Translations under genes and position numbers: made by a program | The notes under the pieces: generated by a model | Told to the model about the DNA's origin: nothing | The model's input: the letters and a program-made list of their open reading frames with translations, nothing else | Database searches by the model: none | Part shown: positions 27,032-35,592 of the stretch, piece by piece | Layout: each line of letters starts with the position of its first letter | Numbering within the stretch: position 1 is the stretch's first letter | DNA from: Pseudomonas wuhanensis | GTDB lineage: Bacteria > Pseudomonadota > Gammaproteobacteria > Pseudomonadales > Pseudomonadaceae | Assembly: GCF_030687395.1 (NCBI RefSeq) | Contig: NZ_CP117430.1 | Span: 372,001 to 436,000 of the forward strand | Direction: 5' to 3' | DNA length: 64,000 bases

Positions 27032-27288
27032 GAAGCACTCCGGGCGGCTAATCAGGTATCAAAAGGGAAGTGAGCTTCTATTGACGTCTGGAACACTCAG
27101 AAATGGCCGTGTGTCCGGAAGTTGCCGATAACTTTGCGGGATCGCCGCGCGCTTCAGCTTGAGCTCATAAACCCGCCGGGGGATGACTGGCGATGAATCT
27201 CGCGATTCTACACCGCTGGCGTCAGGAGGGAATGCCGGAAAGTGTTGAACCAGCGCTGATGGCGCGTATGGAGTGACGATCGGCGGGA

Positions 27289-28509
27289 TTATTCGACGCT
27301 TGGACTGGCTCTTGGGCTTTTGGCTCGGCGATTGATGCGACTGTTCAGCGCCAGCGCCACGCTGCTCAAGAGGATGAAGCTGTATCCAAGGGTGGATTGC
27401 AGGTTGGCCGGGCTCAGGCTGATGAGCGCACTGATCAACCCGCCGCAGATGAATGTCACCGTGCTGCCGGCCGACGCCGAGGTTCCCGCATTTTCAGGGA
27501 ACAGGCTCATGGCTTGGGAACTGGAGGCCGGTCGAGTGATGGTGGTGCCGGCGGTACAGATAAGCATCGGTACCAGGACGGTGATCGGGGACAGCGCAAA
27601 GTGGCTCGCGAGGTAAAGCAACATGAGGCCGGACAGCAGGATCAGGCTCAACCCGCTGATGATTTGATGACCGGGGCTGATGTGTTTACCCAATAGAGTC
27701 GCCACCATGCCGCCGACAATGTAGGCGCCGCCGTATATCAACAGAATCAGCGAGAAGTCATAGGCCGATAGTTGGAGTTGATCCATGAAAATCAGCGGCG
27801 AAATGACGATGAACGAAAAATGGCAGGCGAAGGCAAAGGCTGAGATCAACCAGTAGGGCAGGAAGTCAGCATCACGCAGGACCCGACCATAGGACTGGAG
27901 GATATTCGGCCGGGCGCCGGTTGCCACCGGACGGGTGTTTTCGAGAAACAGACAGGCTTTGAGCAGTACCACACCAGCCAGTGCGATAAACACCCAGAAG
28001 CTGCCCTGCCAGCCCAGCGTGGCTTGCAGGAATGTACCGGCCAGCGGCGAGACCGAGATGAAAATGCCGCTGGCGGTGACCATCAGGATCCGCAACCGGA
28101 TACGTTCCTCACCCTCGAACAAATCCTGAACCAGCGCTTGTGACAGCACGAAACACCCGCAGCCCAGGGCCTGAATGACACGGAATAGCAGGAAGTAGGC
28201 ATAGTCCGTGGTCAATAGGCAGCCCACTGCACCCAGCATCGAAACGGTTATTCCGGCGAGCAACAGTCCTTTGCGCCCGATCACATCCGACAGCGGCCCG
28301 ATCAGCAGTTGAGAGGCCGCTATACCGACGGCAAACAGACTGACCGACAGCGCGATATCGGCGCGCGTGTTGCGAAAGTGGTCAGCCAGGGCGGGGAACG
28401 AGGGAAGCAGGACATCCAGTGGGAACACGCCAAGCAGTACCATTGACAACAACAGGCTGACCGCCCCCCGACGCTGTCTGACGGTTGCCGCAGGGCGTCC
28501 TTCATCCAT
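27289..28509 (-). CDS. MFS drug-resistance-type exporter (Bcr/CflA-like)
   Basis: A 406-residue major facilitator with twelve hydrophobic segments. Signatures are LLIGPLSDVIGRKGLLLAG after helix 2, the loop-2/3 motif of the family, and LAGTFLQATLGWQGSFWVFIALA around helices 5-6, as in the Bcr/CflA drug:proton antiporters. I take the ATG at 28509; it overlaps the end of the diiron oxygenase gene by 8 bp, so the two are translationally coupled. Last gene of the cassette that starts with the small peptide; it most likely exports that pathway's product or confers self-protection. Confidence 0.85.
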   Translation of the reverse strand: MDEGRPAATVRQRRGAVSLLLSMVLLGVFPLDVLLPSFPALADHFRNTRADIALSVSLFAVGIAASQLLIGPLSDVIGRKGLLLAGITVSMLGAVGCLLTTDYAYFLLFRVIQALGCGCFVLSQALVQDLFEGEERIRLRILMVTASGIFISVSPLAGTFLQATLGWQGSFWVFIALAGVVLLKACLFLENTRPVATGARPNILQSYGRVLRDADFLPYWLISAFAFACHFSFIVISPLIFMDQLQLSAYDFSLILLIYGGAYIVGGMVATLLGKHISPGHQIISGLSLILLSGLMLLYLASHFALSPITVLVPMLICTAGTTITRPASSSQAMSLFPENAGTSASAGSTVTFICGGLISALISLSPANLQSTLGYSFILLSSVALALNSRINRRAKSPRASPSVE

Positions 28510-29479
28510 CGACAAGCCCTGCCTTCATGAACAGTTGCTGGTTGTAAGGCAGGTCGAAGAAACCGGCTTTTTTCAACGCCTGAAGCGTCGCACCGGCGCC
28601 AGATCGCGCACGCCGAAGGGTGGCTTGGGGGCTGGTCAGTTCGCCAAGCACTTGCGTGATGGCGATGTCGCCGATACCCGCGCTGAGCAGGCTTTCCCGC
28701 AGCCATCGCTCATCGGCCTCGAAGAAAATCCGGATGCTGTCCAGCAGCAACCTGGCGGCGAATAGGCGTTGACGGCTGTTCAGCGTCAGCCACAGGTAAT
28801 GGAACACTTCAGAGAAATAGCGACTGTGGCGCGCCTCGTCCGCGAGATGATCCCTGAGCATTGCCTGGACGCTGGACACCAGGTCGTCACGGCAGACGTC
28901 GAGCAGTTCCCTGGCAATGATCGTCTCCGATACGAACCCGACGAGAAACCAGGCCAGCGCCCGGTGTTTGTCAGGTGTGCGCTCGAGCAGGGCGTTCAAT
29001 CGCGTGATGCGGTAGGGCATGACCGGGCGCAGGTTGATCCCGTAAACCCCGGCGATCTGCTCGGCGAGGTTATTGGAGAACAGGGCGTGATAACCCTCGT
29101 CGGTGTAAAGCTGAAGCGCGGCGGTCTTCATCCGCGGGGGAATGTTGACCTTCAATTCACCGTGGATGATGGTTTCCACGGAACGGTTGACGATGCGGTG
29201 TTCGAGCACGGTGGTGTAGTCGAGGAAGTACACCAGATGATTGGCCGACAGCCGATGGTTGACGGTTGGACCTAGCACTTTGATAGCCGGGTGATTCAGG
29301 TAAGCCAGCAAGCCTGGGGGAAACCAGTGACGTGTTTCCAGTTGCTGCTCCAGGTCTGTCGGTAATAGATAGTCGTGCTCGCTGGTTCGCACCGACGCGC
29401 GGGTATTCCAGTCGCCGAGGGTGAAACGCAGCGCCCAGGAAACGGGGAGGTCTGACGGAGCAATGATGGGGGCGGTCAT
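28502..29479 (-). CDS. AurF-family diiron oxygenase
   Basis: A 325-residue all-helical protein with the seven iron ligands of AurF (p-aminobenzoate N-oxygenase): Glu93, Glu128 and His131 (DEGYH), Glu185 (SETIIARE), His211, Glu215 and His218 (HLADEARH). Spacing is nearly that of AurF. Members oxidise arylamines to nitro groups or hydroxylate carrier-bound amino acids. The start ATG at 29479 overlaps the SagB stop (ATGA), and an in-frame upstream start at 29638 would lie within sagB. The substrate is unknown; context suggests the product of SagB or the 23-residue peptide. Confidence 0.88.
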   Translation of the reverse strand: MTAPIIAPSDLPVSWALRFTLGDWNTRASVRTSEHDYLLPTDLEQQLETRHWFPPGLLAYLNHPAIKVLGPTVNHRLSANHLVYFLDYTTVLEHRIVNRSVETIIHGELKVNIPPRMKTAALQLYTDEGYHALFSNNLAEQIAGVYGINLRPVMPYRITRLNALLERTPDKHRALAWFLVGFVSETIIARELLDVCRDDLVSSVQAMLRDHLADEARHSRYFSEVFHYLWLTLNSRQRLFAARLLLDSIRIFFEADERWLRESLLSAGIGDIAITQVLGELTSPQATLRRARSGAGATLQALKKAGFFDLPYNQQLFMKAGLVDG

Positions 29480-30555
29480 TGTTGCGGCTCCCGACTGCTC
29501 AGCAGATCCTTCAATTCCTTGCACATCACTTGTCCGTCGCTGTGACCACAGCCAACGAAAAACAAGGGTTGTTCTGCGGTGTTCTCGAGCCCCAGCAATG
29601 TTTCGACCTGATCGTCCGTCAGTGCTCCGGTCAGCCACGTGTTCAACCCCAGTGCAGTGGCCACCAGTTGAAAGGTCTGGGAAATATGCCCCGCCTCCAC
29701 GAAGGCCATTCGGTAGGCTCGCGAGTGTTCATATTTCCACCACAACTTGTCGAAGCGAGCGGTAATGAACAGGCCTACGGGCAGGTTATTGATGAAATGT
29801 TGGCCACACAGCAACTGCCCCAGTGGCGAGTCAGGTGCCGGGTTGACGAAGCTCAGTGCATGGTCGGTGGGATGGTAGGCGTAGAGCCCGGGTTTCAGGC
29901 CGTTGACGTTTTGCACATGAAGAAAGCCTTCGCAGGCATTCAACCCGCCGGCGGACGGGCTGCTGCGTCGGGCACCGAGACCTTCGACAATGGTTTCGTC
30001 GACGTCATTTTCGCGCTCATGCAAGTAGCCCAGGGACAGGTAAAGCAGTGTGCCGACCTCTTCCAGTGAAATCGCTTCATCCGTGAAGGTGCGGCAGGTT
30101 TTGCGGCCGATCAGGACGTTGGCAAGAGAGCCCTCCGGCAGGCAGGAAGGTTCTGGCAGGGCAATCAGCGAGTGTGCCTGGCGTTCTGTGAGCCTGGCGT
30201 CCGGCGCGGGTGAGTCCAGTACTTCGGTGCAATGGTCCAGATAGTGTCTCGACCATTCATGAATATTCTGAGGAATATGTTCGCAGGGAATGTTCTTGGT
30301 GCCGATATGGAATATTTTCGATAGTTCATCCCAGCCCCATTCAATAGTGTCTTGTATGGAGGTGGTCAGTATTCCGGAGTTCAGAAGTTGAGTGTCTACT
30401 ATGTTGCTGTCGTTATACAGTTTTGGATTGCTGATGAGTTGTGCAAGCCGGGTTGAGTATTCCAGATTAAGTTCAAATTGTTTGTGATTCTTGTAATCCC
30501 AGACTATTTGGCCGGGCGTACGAGGAAGTATGAACAGGTATGGATTTATCTGCAT
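29476..30555 (-). CDS. SagB-type FMN dehydrogenase (nitroreductase fold)
   Basis: A 359-residue protein: an N-terminal region of about 140 residues (NPYLFILPRTPGQIVWDYK) typical of SagB-type proteins, then a nitroreductase-fold FMN domain from about residue 145 with RKTCRTFTDEAISLEEVGTLL, SSPSAGGLNACEGFL and the C-terminal GLNTWLTGALTDDQVETLLGL. SagB enzymes oxidise thiazolines/oxazolines in ribosomal peptide natural products. No YcaO cyclase gene is near, so the substrate may differ. The first 300 bp are AT-richer than neighbouring genes, a hint of acquisition. It follows the peptide gene, with a hairpin between. Confidence 0.85.
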   Translation of the reverse strand: MQINPYLFILPRTPGQIVWDYKNHKQFELNLEYSTRLAQLISNPKLYNDSNIVDTQLLNSGILTTSIQDTIEWGWDELSKIFHIGTKNIPCEHIPQNIHEWSRHYLDHCTEVLDSPAPDARLTERQAHSLIALPEPSCLPEGSLANVLIGRKTCRTFTDEAISLEEVGTLLYLSLGYLHERENDVDETIVEGLGARRSSPSAGGLNACEGFLHVQNVNGLKPGLYAYHPTDHALSFVNPAPDSPLGQLLCGQHFINNLPVGLFITARFDKLWWKYEHSRAYRMAFVEAGHISQTFQLVATALGLNTWLTGALTDDQVETLLGLENTAEQPLFFVGCGHSDGQVMCKELKDLLSSREPQQ

Positions 30556-30586
30556 GATGGGCGGTTCGCTCTGGGCTGTGCCATAG

Positions 30587-30620
30587 AAAACGCTGGGTAG
30601 CCGGCACTCCCCAGCGTTTT
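30587..30620 (-). terminator. Hairpin between peptide gene and sagB, possible partial terminator
   Basis: aaaacgctggg and cccagcgtttt pair perfectly (11 bp) around a 12-bp loop. On the minus strand the stem ends in TTTT. It sits 7 bp after the peptide stop codon and 32 bp before sagB, where RiPP operons often carry a leaky terminator that keeps precursor transcripts in excess over enzyme transcripts. Confidence 0.65.
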
Positions 30621-30626
30621 ATTTAC

Positions 30627-30698
30627 TTAGCGGGTTTTTGGCACAACCAGAAAAGCCAGGTTGGCGATTTTGTTTGTTTCCAGAGTAATTGCTTTCAT
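30627..30698 (-). CDS. 23-residue peptide, candidate precursor for the SagB/AurF cassette
   Basis: A tiny gene: starts MKAITLETNK, middle IANLAF, ends LVVPKTR before TAA. The Shine-Dalgarno AAGGAG is perfect and 8 bp from the ATG, and a good sigma-70 promoter lies 50-80 bp upstream. It is the first gene before sagB, the diiron oxygenase and the exporter. It has no Cys; it has two Thr in TLETNK and one Thr plus Pro near the end. Length and position suit a precursor of a ribosomal peptide or peptide-derived small molecule (compare PqqA, 23-24 residues), but I know no family for it. A regulatory leader peptide is the alternative. Confidence 0.6.
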   Translation of the reverse strand: MKAITLETNKIANLAFLVVPKTR

Positions 30699-30750
30699 GT
30701 TTTTGACTCCTTGTCATTGATAGTGAGTGTCACTTCGCGGTGACAACTCA

Positions 30751-30778
30751 ATCATAGGCGGTAATGAGCCCTTATCAA
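30751..30778 (-). promoter_or_regulatory. Sigma-70 promoter of the peptide cassette
   Basis: On the minus strand, TTGATA (30778-30773) and TATGAT (30756-30751) are 16 bp apart, each one or two bases from consensus. The transcript would begin near 30744, within a small inverted repeat (tgtcac/gtgaca, 30728-30745) that could serve as an operator or 5' hairpin. The surrounding 150 bp are AT-rich compared with the rest of the window. Confidence 0.65.
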
Positions 30779-30953
30779 GGAGATATTAAGTAGGAATATT
30801 CTAGTAATTTTGTCGGAGCGGTCTGGGGGTAGGGGCAAGTTTGTAAGTTATATTCTTTTAAATAAAAGATGCAGGGAAACGTCCTGCAAGTCAGTAGGAC
30901 CGCAAGAGTAAGAAGCAGAGGCTGAAGAGTGGATGTCGTGGCGTTAAAACGGC

Positions 30954-30981
30954 TGACGGAGAGCCTGTTGGCTCCCCGTCA
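30954..30981 (-). terminator. Terminator of rlmI
   Basis: tgacggagagcc and ggctccccgtca pair with one mismatch around tgtt, 12 bp downstream of the rlmI stop codon. On the minus strand the stem is followed by GCCGTTTT. It separates rlmI transcription from the peptide cassette promoter. Confidence 0.65.
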
Positions 30982-30992
30982 AACCAGCGTAC

Positions 30993-32189
30993 TCAGCTGT
31001 TTGGCAGCAGACGGCAGGTGATGCTCTTGATGTAGCGAGTCTCGGCAATGGCCGGGTGTACCGGGTGATCCGGGCCCTGACCGCCGCGCTCCAGCATCTG
31101 GATGTTGCGGTCCAGGTGACGGGCGCTGGTCAGCAGAATGTTCTGCAGGTCGTCTTCCGGCAGGTGCATCGAGCACGAAGCGCTGACCAGGATGCCGTCC
31201 TTGCTAAGCAGGCGCATGGCTTGCTCGTTCAGGCGACGGTAGGCGCCTTCACCGTTTTTCATGTCTTTCTTGCGTTTGATGAAGGCAGGAGGGTCGGCCA
31301 CGATGACGTCGAAACGCTCTTCGCTGGCTTTCAGTTCCTTCAGGGCTTCGAACACGTCGCCTTCGATGCAGGTCATTTTTTCGGCGACGCCGTTCAGTGC
31401 GGCGTTGCGCTCGACGCCGTCGAGGGCGAAGGCCGAAGCGTCGACGCAGAACACTTCACTGGCGCCGAAGGCAGCCGCTTGAACGCCCCAGCCGCCGATG
31501 TAGCTGTACAAGTCCAGTACGCGCTTGCCTTTGGCGTAAGGTGCCAGACGCGCGCGGTTCATGCGGTGGTCGTAGAACCAGCCGGTTTTCTGTCCCTGGA
31601 TGACTGGTGCTTCGAATTTCACGCCATTCTCTTCCAGAGCGACCCATTCCGGCACCAGGCCGAACACGGTTTCGACGTAGCGGTTGAGGCCTTCGGCATC
31701 ACGGGCAGCGGAGTCGTTCTTGAAAAGAATGCCGCTTGGCTTGAGCACTTGGGTCAGTGCCGCGATCACGTCATCTTTGTGAGCTTCCATGGTCGCCGAG
31801 GCGATCTGGACTACCAGAATGTCGCCGAAACGGTCGACCACCAGGCCTGGCAGCAGGTCGGAGTCGCCGTAGACCAGGCGATAGAACGGCTTGTCGAACA
31901 GGCGATCGCGCAGGGACAGGGCAACGTTCAGGCGATGCACCAGCAGCGACTTGTCCAGCGGCAACTTGATGTCGCGCGACAGCAGGCGGGCGCAGATCAG
32001 GTTGTTCGGGCTCATGGCAACGATGCCCAGCGGTTTGCCGCTGGCGGCTTCGAGAATCGCCTGGTCGCCGGCCTTGAAACCGTGCAAAGGCGTAGCGGCT
32101 ACATCGATTTCGTTGCTATAGACCCACAAGTGGCCGTTCCGCAGGCGACGGTCGGCGTTGGCTTTGAGGCGCAGGCTAGGCAGGGACAT
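30993..32189 (-). CDS. rlmI: 23S rRNA (cytosine-1962-C5)-methyltransferase RlmI
   Basis: A 398-residue class I SAM methyltransferase with an N-terminal PUA domain (LRLKANADRRLRNGHLWVYSNEI), a central RlmI-type domain with the hairpin DSAARDAEGL, the SAM-binding GKRVLDLYSYIGGWG and the catalytic-loop motif VADPPAF, followed by the second catalytic Cys in SASCSMHL. The ATG at 32189 fits the family start; the frame open to 32342 adds unrelated sequence. A single gene, divergent from the HDOD gene. Confidence 0.9.
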   Translation of the reverse strand: MSLPSLRLKANADRRLRNGHLWVYSNEIDVAATPLHGFKAGDQAILEAASGKPLGIVAMSPNNLICARLLSRDIKLPLDKSLLVHRLNVALSLRDRLFDKPFYRLVYGDSDLLPGLVVDRFGDILVVQIASATMEAHKDDVIAALTQVLKPSGILFKNDSAARDAEGLNRYVETVFGLVPEWVALEENGVKFEAPVIQGQKTGWFYDHRMNRARLAPYAKGKRVLDLYSYIGGWGVQAAAFGASEVFCVDASAFALDGVERNAALNGVAEKMTCIEGDVFEALKELKASEERFDVIVADPPAFIKRKKDMKNGEGAYRRLNEQAMRLLSKDGILVSASCSMHLPEDDLQNILLTSARHLDRNIQMLERGGQGPDHPVHPAIAETRYIKSITCRLLPNS

Positions 32190-32283
32190 GACGTCGCTCC
32201 GGAAAAAAGAGCGGGAGTATAGCGTGTTGAGGGAGTGGCGGGTTTGGTGGTCGATGAAACGCGGAGTCAGTAAGGTGCGGAAC

Positions 32284-32312
32284 CTGTGGGAGCGAGCAAG
32301 CCCGCTCCCACA
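32284..32312. repeat. Collapsed REP pair
   Basis: tgtgggagcg and cgctcccaca are only 8 bp apart (agcaagcc left between), as if a REPIN had lost its centre. The result is a single tight hairpin lying in the shared promoter region of rlmI and the HDOD gene. Confidence 0.8.
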
Positions 32313-32386
32313 TGAATGCGCTTGACTGACTGTCGGATCCATCTTCTTAAGGGTTAGAATCCCCGCCTGACCCGGAGTGTGTACTT

Positions 32387-33253
32387 ATGTCCCAAGAGCT
32401 GACGAGCGAACAGATTCAACAGTCCCTGCAAGGCATCAGCGTGCCGGCCCAGCCGCAGATCATGGTGGATCTGCAGATGGAGCAGTACATGCCCGACCCG
32501 GACCTGGAAGTGATCGCCAAGCTGATCTCCCAGGACCCAGGCCTGTCCGGCGCCTTGCTGAAAATCGTCAACTCGCCGTATTACGGCTTGAGTAACAAGA
32601 TCACCGCGATCCAGCGGGCAGTGAATCTGTTGGGCAGCCGTTCGATCATCAACCTGATCAATGCGCAGTCGATCAAGGGCGAGCTGAACGACGACGCCAT
32701 CGTCACCCTCAACCGTTTCTGGGACACGGCGCAGGACGTGGCGATGACATGCCTGACCCTGGCCAAGCGTGTCGGAATCCAGGCCGGCGATGAAGCCTAT
32801 GCACTGGGCCTGTTCCACGATTGCGGCATCCCGTTGATGCTCAAGAAATTCCCCGACTACATGAAAGTGCTGGAACAGGCCTATGGCAATGCCAGCGCCG
32901 AATGCCGCGTGGTGGATACCGAGAACAAGCAATACAACACCAACCACGCCGTGGTCGGGTATTACACCGCCAAGTCCTGGCGTCTGCCGGAACATGTCAC
33001 CCAGGCTATTGCCAACCATCACAATGCCCTGGCCATTTTCAGCGATGAGTCATGCCGCAATACGCCGCTGAAAAACCTGCTGGCAATCCTGAAGATGGCC
33101 GAGCACATTTGCGCTTCCTATCGGGTGCTGGGCAACCAGTCTGAAGACCACGAATGGAACAATGTCGGGCATCTGGTGCTCGATTACATCGGTCTGTCGG
33201 AATACGATTTCGAAACCCAGAAACAAGAAATTCGCGACCTCGCCACGCGTTGA
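32387..33253 (+). CDS. HDOD-domain regulatory protein
   Basis: A 288-residue HDOD protein. The region LISQDPGLSGALLKIVNSPYYGLSNKITAIQRAV is a clear HDOD hallmark, and LGLFHDCGIPLMLKKF retains an HD pair but not the full metal set, so it is probably a non-catalytic signalling protein. HDOD proteins act in c-di-GMP, stress and motility regulation. It lies 30 bp before mutM on the same strand and may share its transcript; no direct functional tie is evident. Confidence 0.88.
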   Translation: MSQELTSEQIQQSLQGISVPAQPQIMVDLQMEQYMPDPDLEVIAKLISQDPGLSGALLKIVNSPYYGLSNKITAIQRAVNLLGSRSIINLINAQSIKGELNDDAIVTLNRFWDTAQDVAMTCLTLAKRVGIQAGDEAYALGLFHDCGIPLMLKKFPDYMKVLEQAYGNASAECRVVDTENKQYNTNHAVVGYYTAKSWRLPEHVTQAIANHHNALAIFSDESCRNTPLKNLLAILKMAEHICASYRVLGNQSEDHEWNNVGHLVLDYIGLSEYDFETQKQEIRDLATR

Positions 33254-33283
33254 GTGTCGAACCTCGCCTGATTCGAGAGCCCC

Positions 33284-34096
33284 ATGCCTGAACTGCCGGA
33301 AGTCGAAACCACCCGCCGCGGGATTGCACCGCACCTGGAAGGCCAGCGCGTCAGCCGGGTGATCGTGCGTGAGCGCCGTTTGCGCTGGCCGATCCCCGAA
33401 GACCTGGATGTGCGGCTGTCCGGTCAGCGCATCGTGCTGGTGGAACGGCGTGCCAAGTACCTGCTGATCAACGCCGAAGTCGGCACGCTGATCAGTCATT
33501 TGGGGATGTCGGGGAATCTGCGGCTGGTGGAAGTCGGCATGCCGGCGGCCAAGCATGAGCATGTGGACATTGAGCTGGAATCGGGCCTGGCCTTGCGTTA
33601 CACCGACCCGCGACGCTTTGGCGCGATGCTCTGGAGTCTGGACCCGCTGAACCACGAACTGCTGGTTCGCCTAGGGCCGGAGCCGTTGACTGACCTGTTC
33701 GACGGCGAGCGACTGTTCCAGCAATCGCGCGGACGCTCCATGGCGGTCAAGCCGTTCATCATGGATAACGCGGTGGTGGTCGGCGTCGGCAATATCTATG
33801 CGACCGAAGCGTTGTTTGCGGCCGGCATTGACCCTCGCCGTGAAGCCAAGAGTATTTCCCGGGCGCGCTATTTGAAACTGGCGATCGAGATCAAGCGCAT
33901 CCTTGCCCTCGCCATCGAGCGCGGCGGCACCACGTTGCGGGACTTTATCGGCGGCGACGGTCAGCCGGGTTACTTCCAGCAGGAACTGTTCGTGTACGGC
34001 CGTGGCGGTGAGCACTGCAAGGTCTGTGGCACGGGGCTGCGGGAAGTCAAGCTTGGGCAGCGCGCCAGCGTCTTTTGTCCGCGCTGTCAGAGCTGA
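33284..34096 (+). CDS. mutM: Formamidopyrimidine-DNA glycosylase MutM (Fpg)
   Basis: Removes 8-oxoguanine and formamidopyrimidines from DNA and nicks the abasic site. The 270-residue protein begins [13 protein letters not shown], with the catalytic Pro2 and Glu3, has the conserved Lys in [10 protein letters not shown], the helix-two-turn-helix region [13 protein letters not shown], and a C-terminal zinc finger [18 protein letters not shown] then VFCPRC with four cysteines. All functional residues are present. Confidence 0.97.
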   Translation: MPELPEVETTRRGIAPHLEGQRVSRVIVRERRLRWPIPEDLDVRLSGQRIVLVERRAKYLLINAEVGTLISHLGMSGNLRLVEVGMPAAKHEHVDIELESGLALRYTDPRRFGAMLWSLDPLNHELLVRLGPEPLTDLFDGERLFQQSRGRSMAVKPFIMDNAVVVGVGNIYATEALFAAGIDPRREAKSISRARYLKLAIEIKRILALAIERGGTTLRDFIGGDGQPGYFQQELFVYGRGGEHCKVCGTGLREVKLGQRASVFCPRCQS

Positions 34097-34150
34097 TATC
34101 GGCTACGGTCTATAGTCAGTGTTCTTACTGCCTAGCCGAAGGACCGTGCC

Positions 34151-34474
34151 ATGAATTTGTTTCGAACCCTTGTCGTTGCGCTGCTGCTGAGCGCCGGTGC
34201 GCCCGCGCTGGCGGCTGAGAACGGCAGCGGCGATCCGCGTTACACCATCCAGAACCCACCGGCCTACGCCATGCTTGGCGATTTACTGATTGCCCGACCA
34301 TTGTTGGTAGCGGCGACAGTGATCGGTGCCGGGGCGTTTGTGGTGTCGTTGCCGTTTACCGCGTTCGGTGGCGGTATTGGCGATGCGGGGCAGGCGTTGG
34401 TGGTCGATCCGGCGAAAGCCGCATTTGTGCGGTGCCTGGGGTGCATCGGGGAGGGGTTTGAGCAGCGGGAGTGA
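34151..34474 (+). CDS. Small exported membrane protein of unknown function
   Basis: A 107-residue protein with a signal peptide ([20 protein letters not shown], then AAENGSG), a second hydrophobic segment at about 45-72 ([20 protein letters not shown]) and a short tail with a CLGC motif. Similar short proteins in pseudomonads carry labels such as 'multidrug transporter', but it is far too small to be one on its own. I do not recognise a function. It starts 54 bp after mutM. Confidence 0.7.
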   Translation: MNLFRTLVVALLLSAGAPALAAENGSGDPRYTIQNPPAYAMLGDLLIARPLLVAATVIGAGAFVVSLPFTAFGGGIGDAGQALVVDPAKAAFVRCLGCIGEGFEQRE

Positions 34475-34506
34475 AGTCAGTTACATCTACGGTGTGGCTG
34501 ATGGCC

Positions 34507-34574
34507 TCATCGCGGGCAAGCCCGCTCCCACAAGGACCGCGTAAACCCTGTGGGAGCGGGCTTGCCCGCGATGG
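34507..34574. repeat. Compact REPIN
   Basis: Inverted REP pair with under 20 bp between the arms, between the convergent small membrane protein and ferredoxin genes. Confidence 0.9.
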
Positions 34575-34597
34575 CGTCTTCGAAGTTGCCGAATGAC

Positions 34598-34888
<291 letters not shown>

Positions 34889-34976
34889 TCAATGCGCACA
34901 ATTGTGCCGCATTGGCGCCCGCAGTGCACGCGGGCGCGATCAAGTGCAGCGATCGAAGATTGCGATAGCCGTAAAA

Positions 34977-35564
<588 letters not shown>

Positions 35565-35592
35565 CTATAGACGATGGGAATATTCCGCGTTT

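Noticed and set aside
29476..30555. Classification of the SagB-type gene as a plain drug or aromatic nitroreductase
   Set aside because: The long N-terminal region and the SagB-type layout, with a short peptide gene upstream and an exporter downstream, do not fit stand-alone nitroreductases of about 200 residues.
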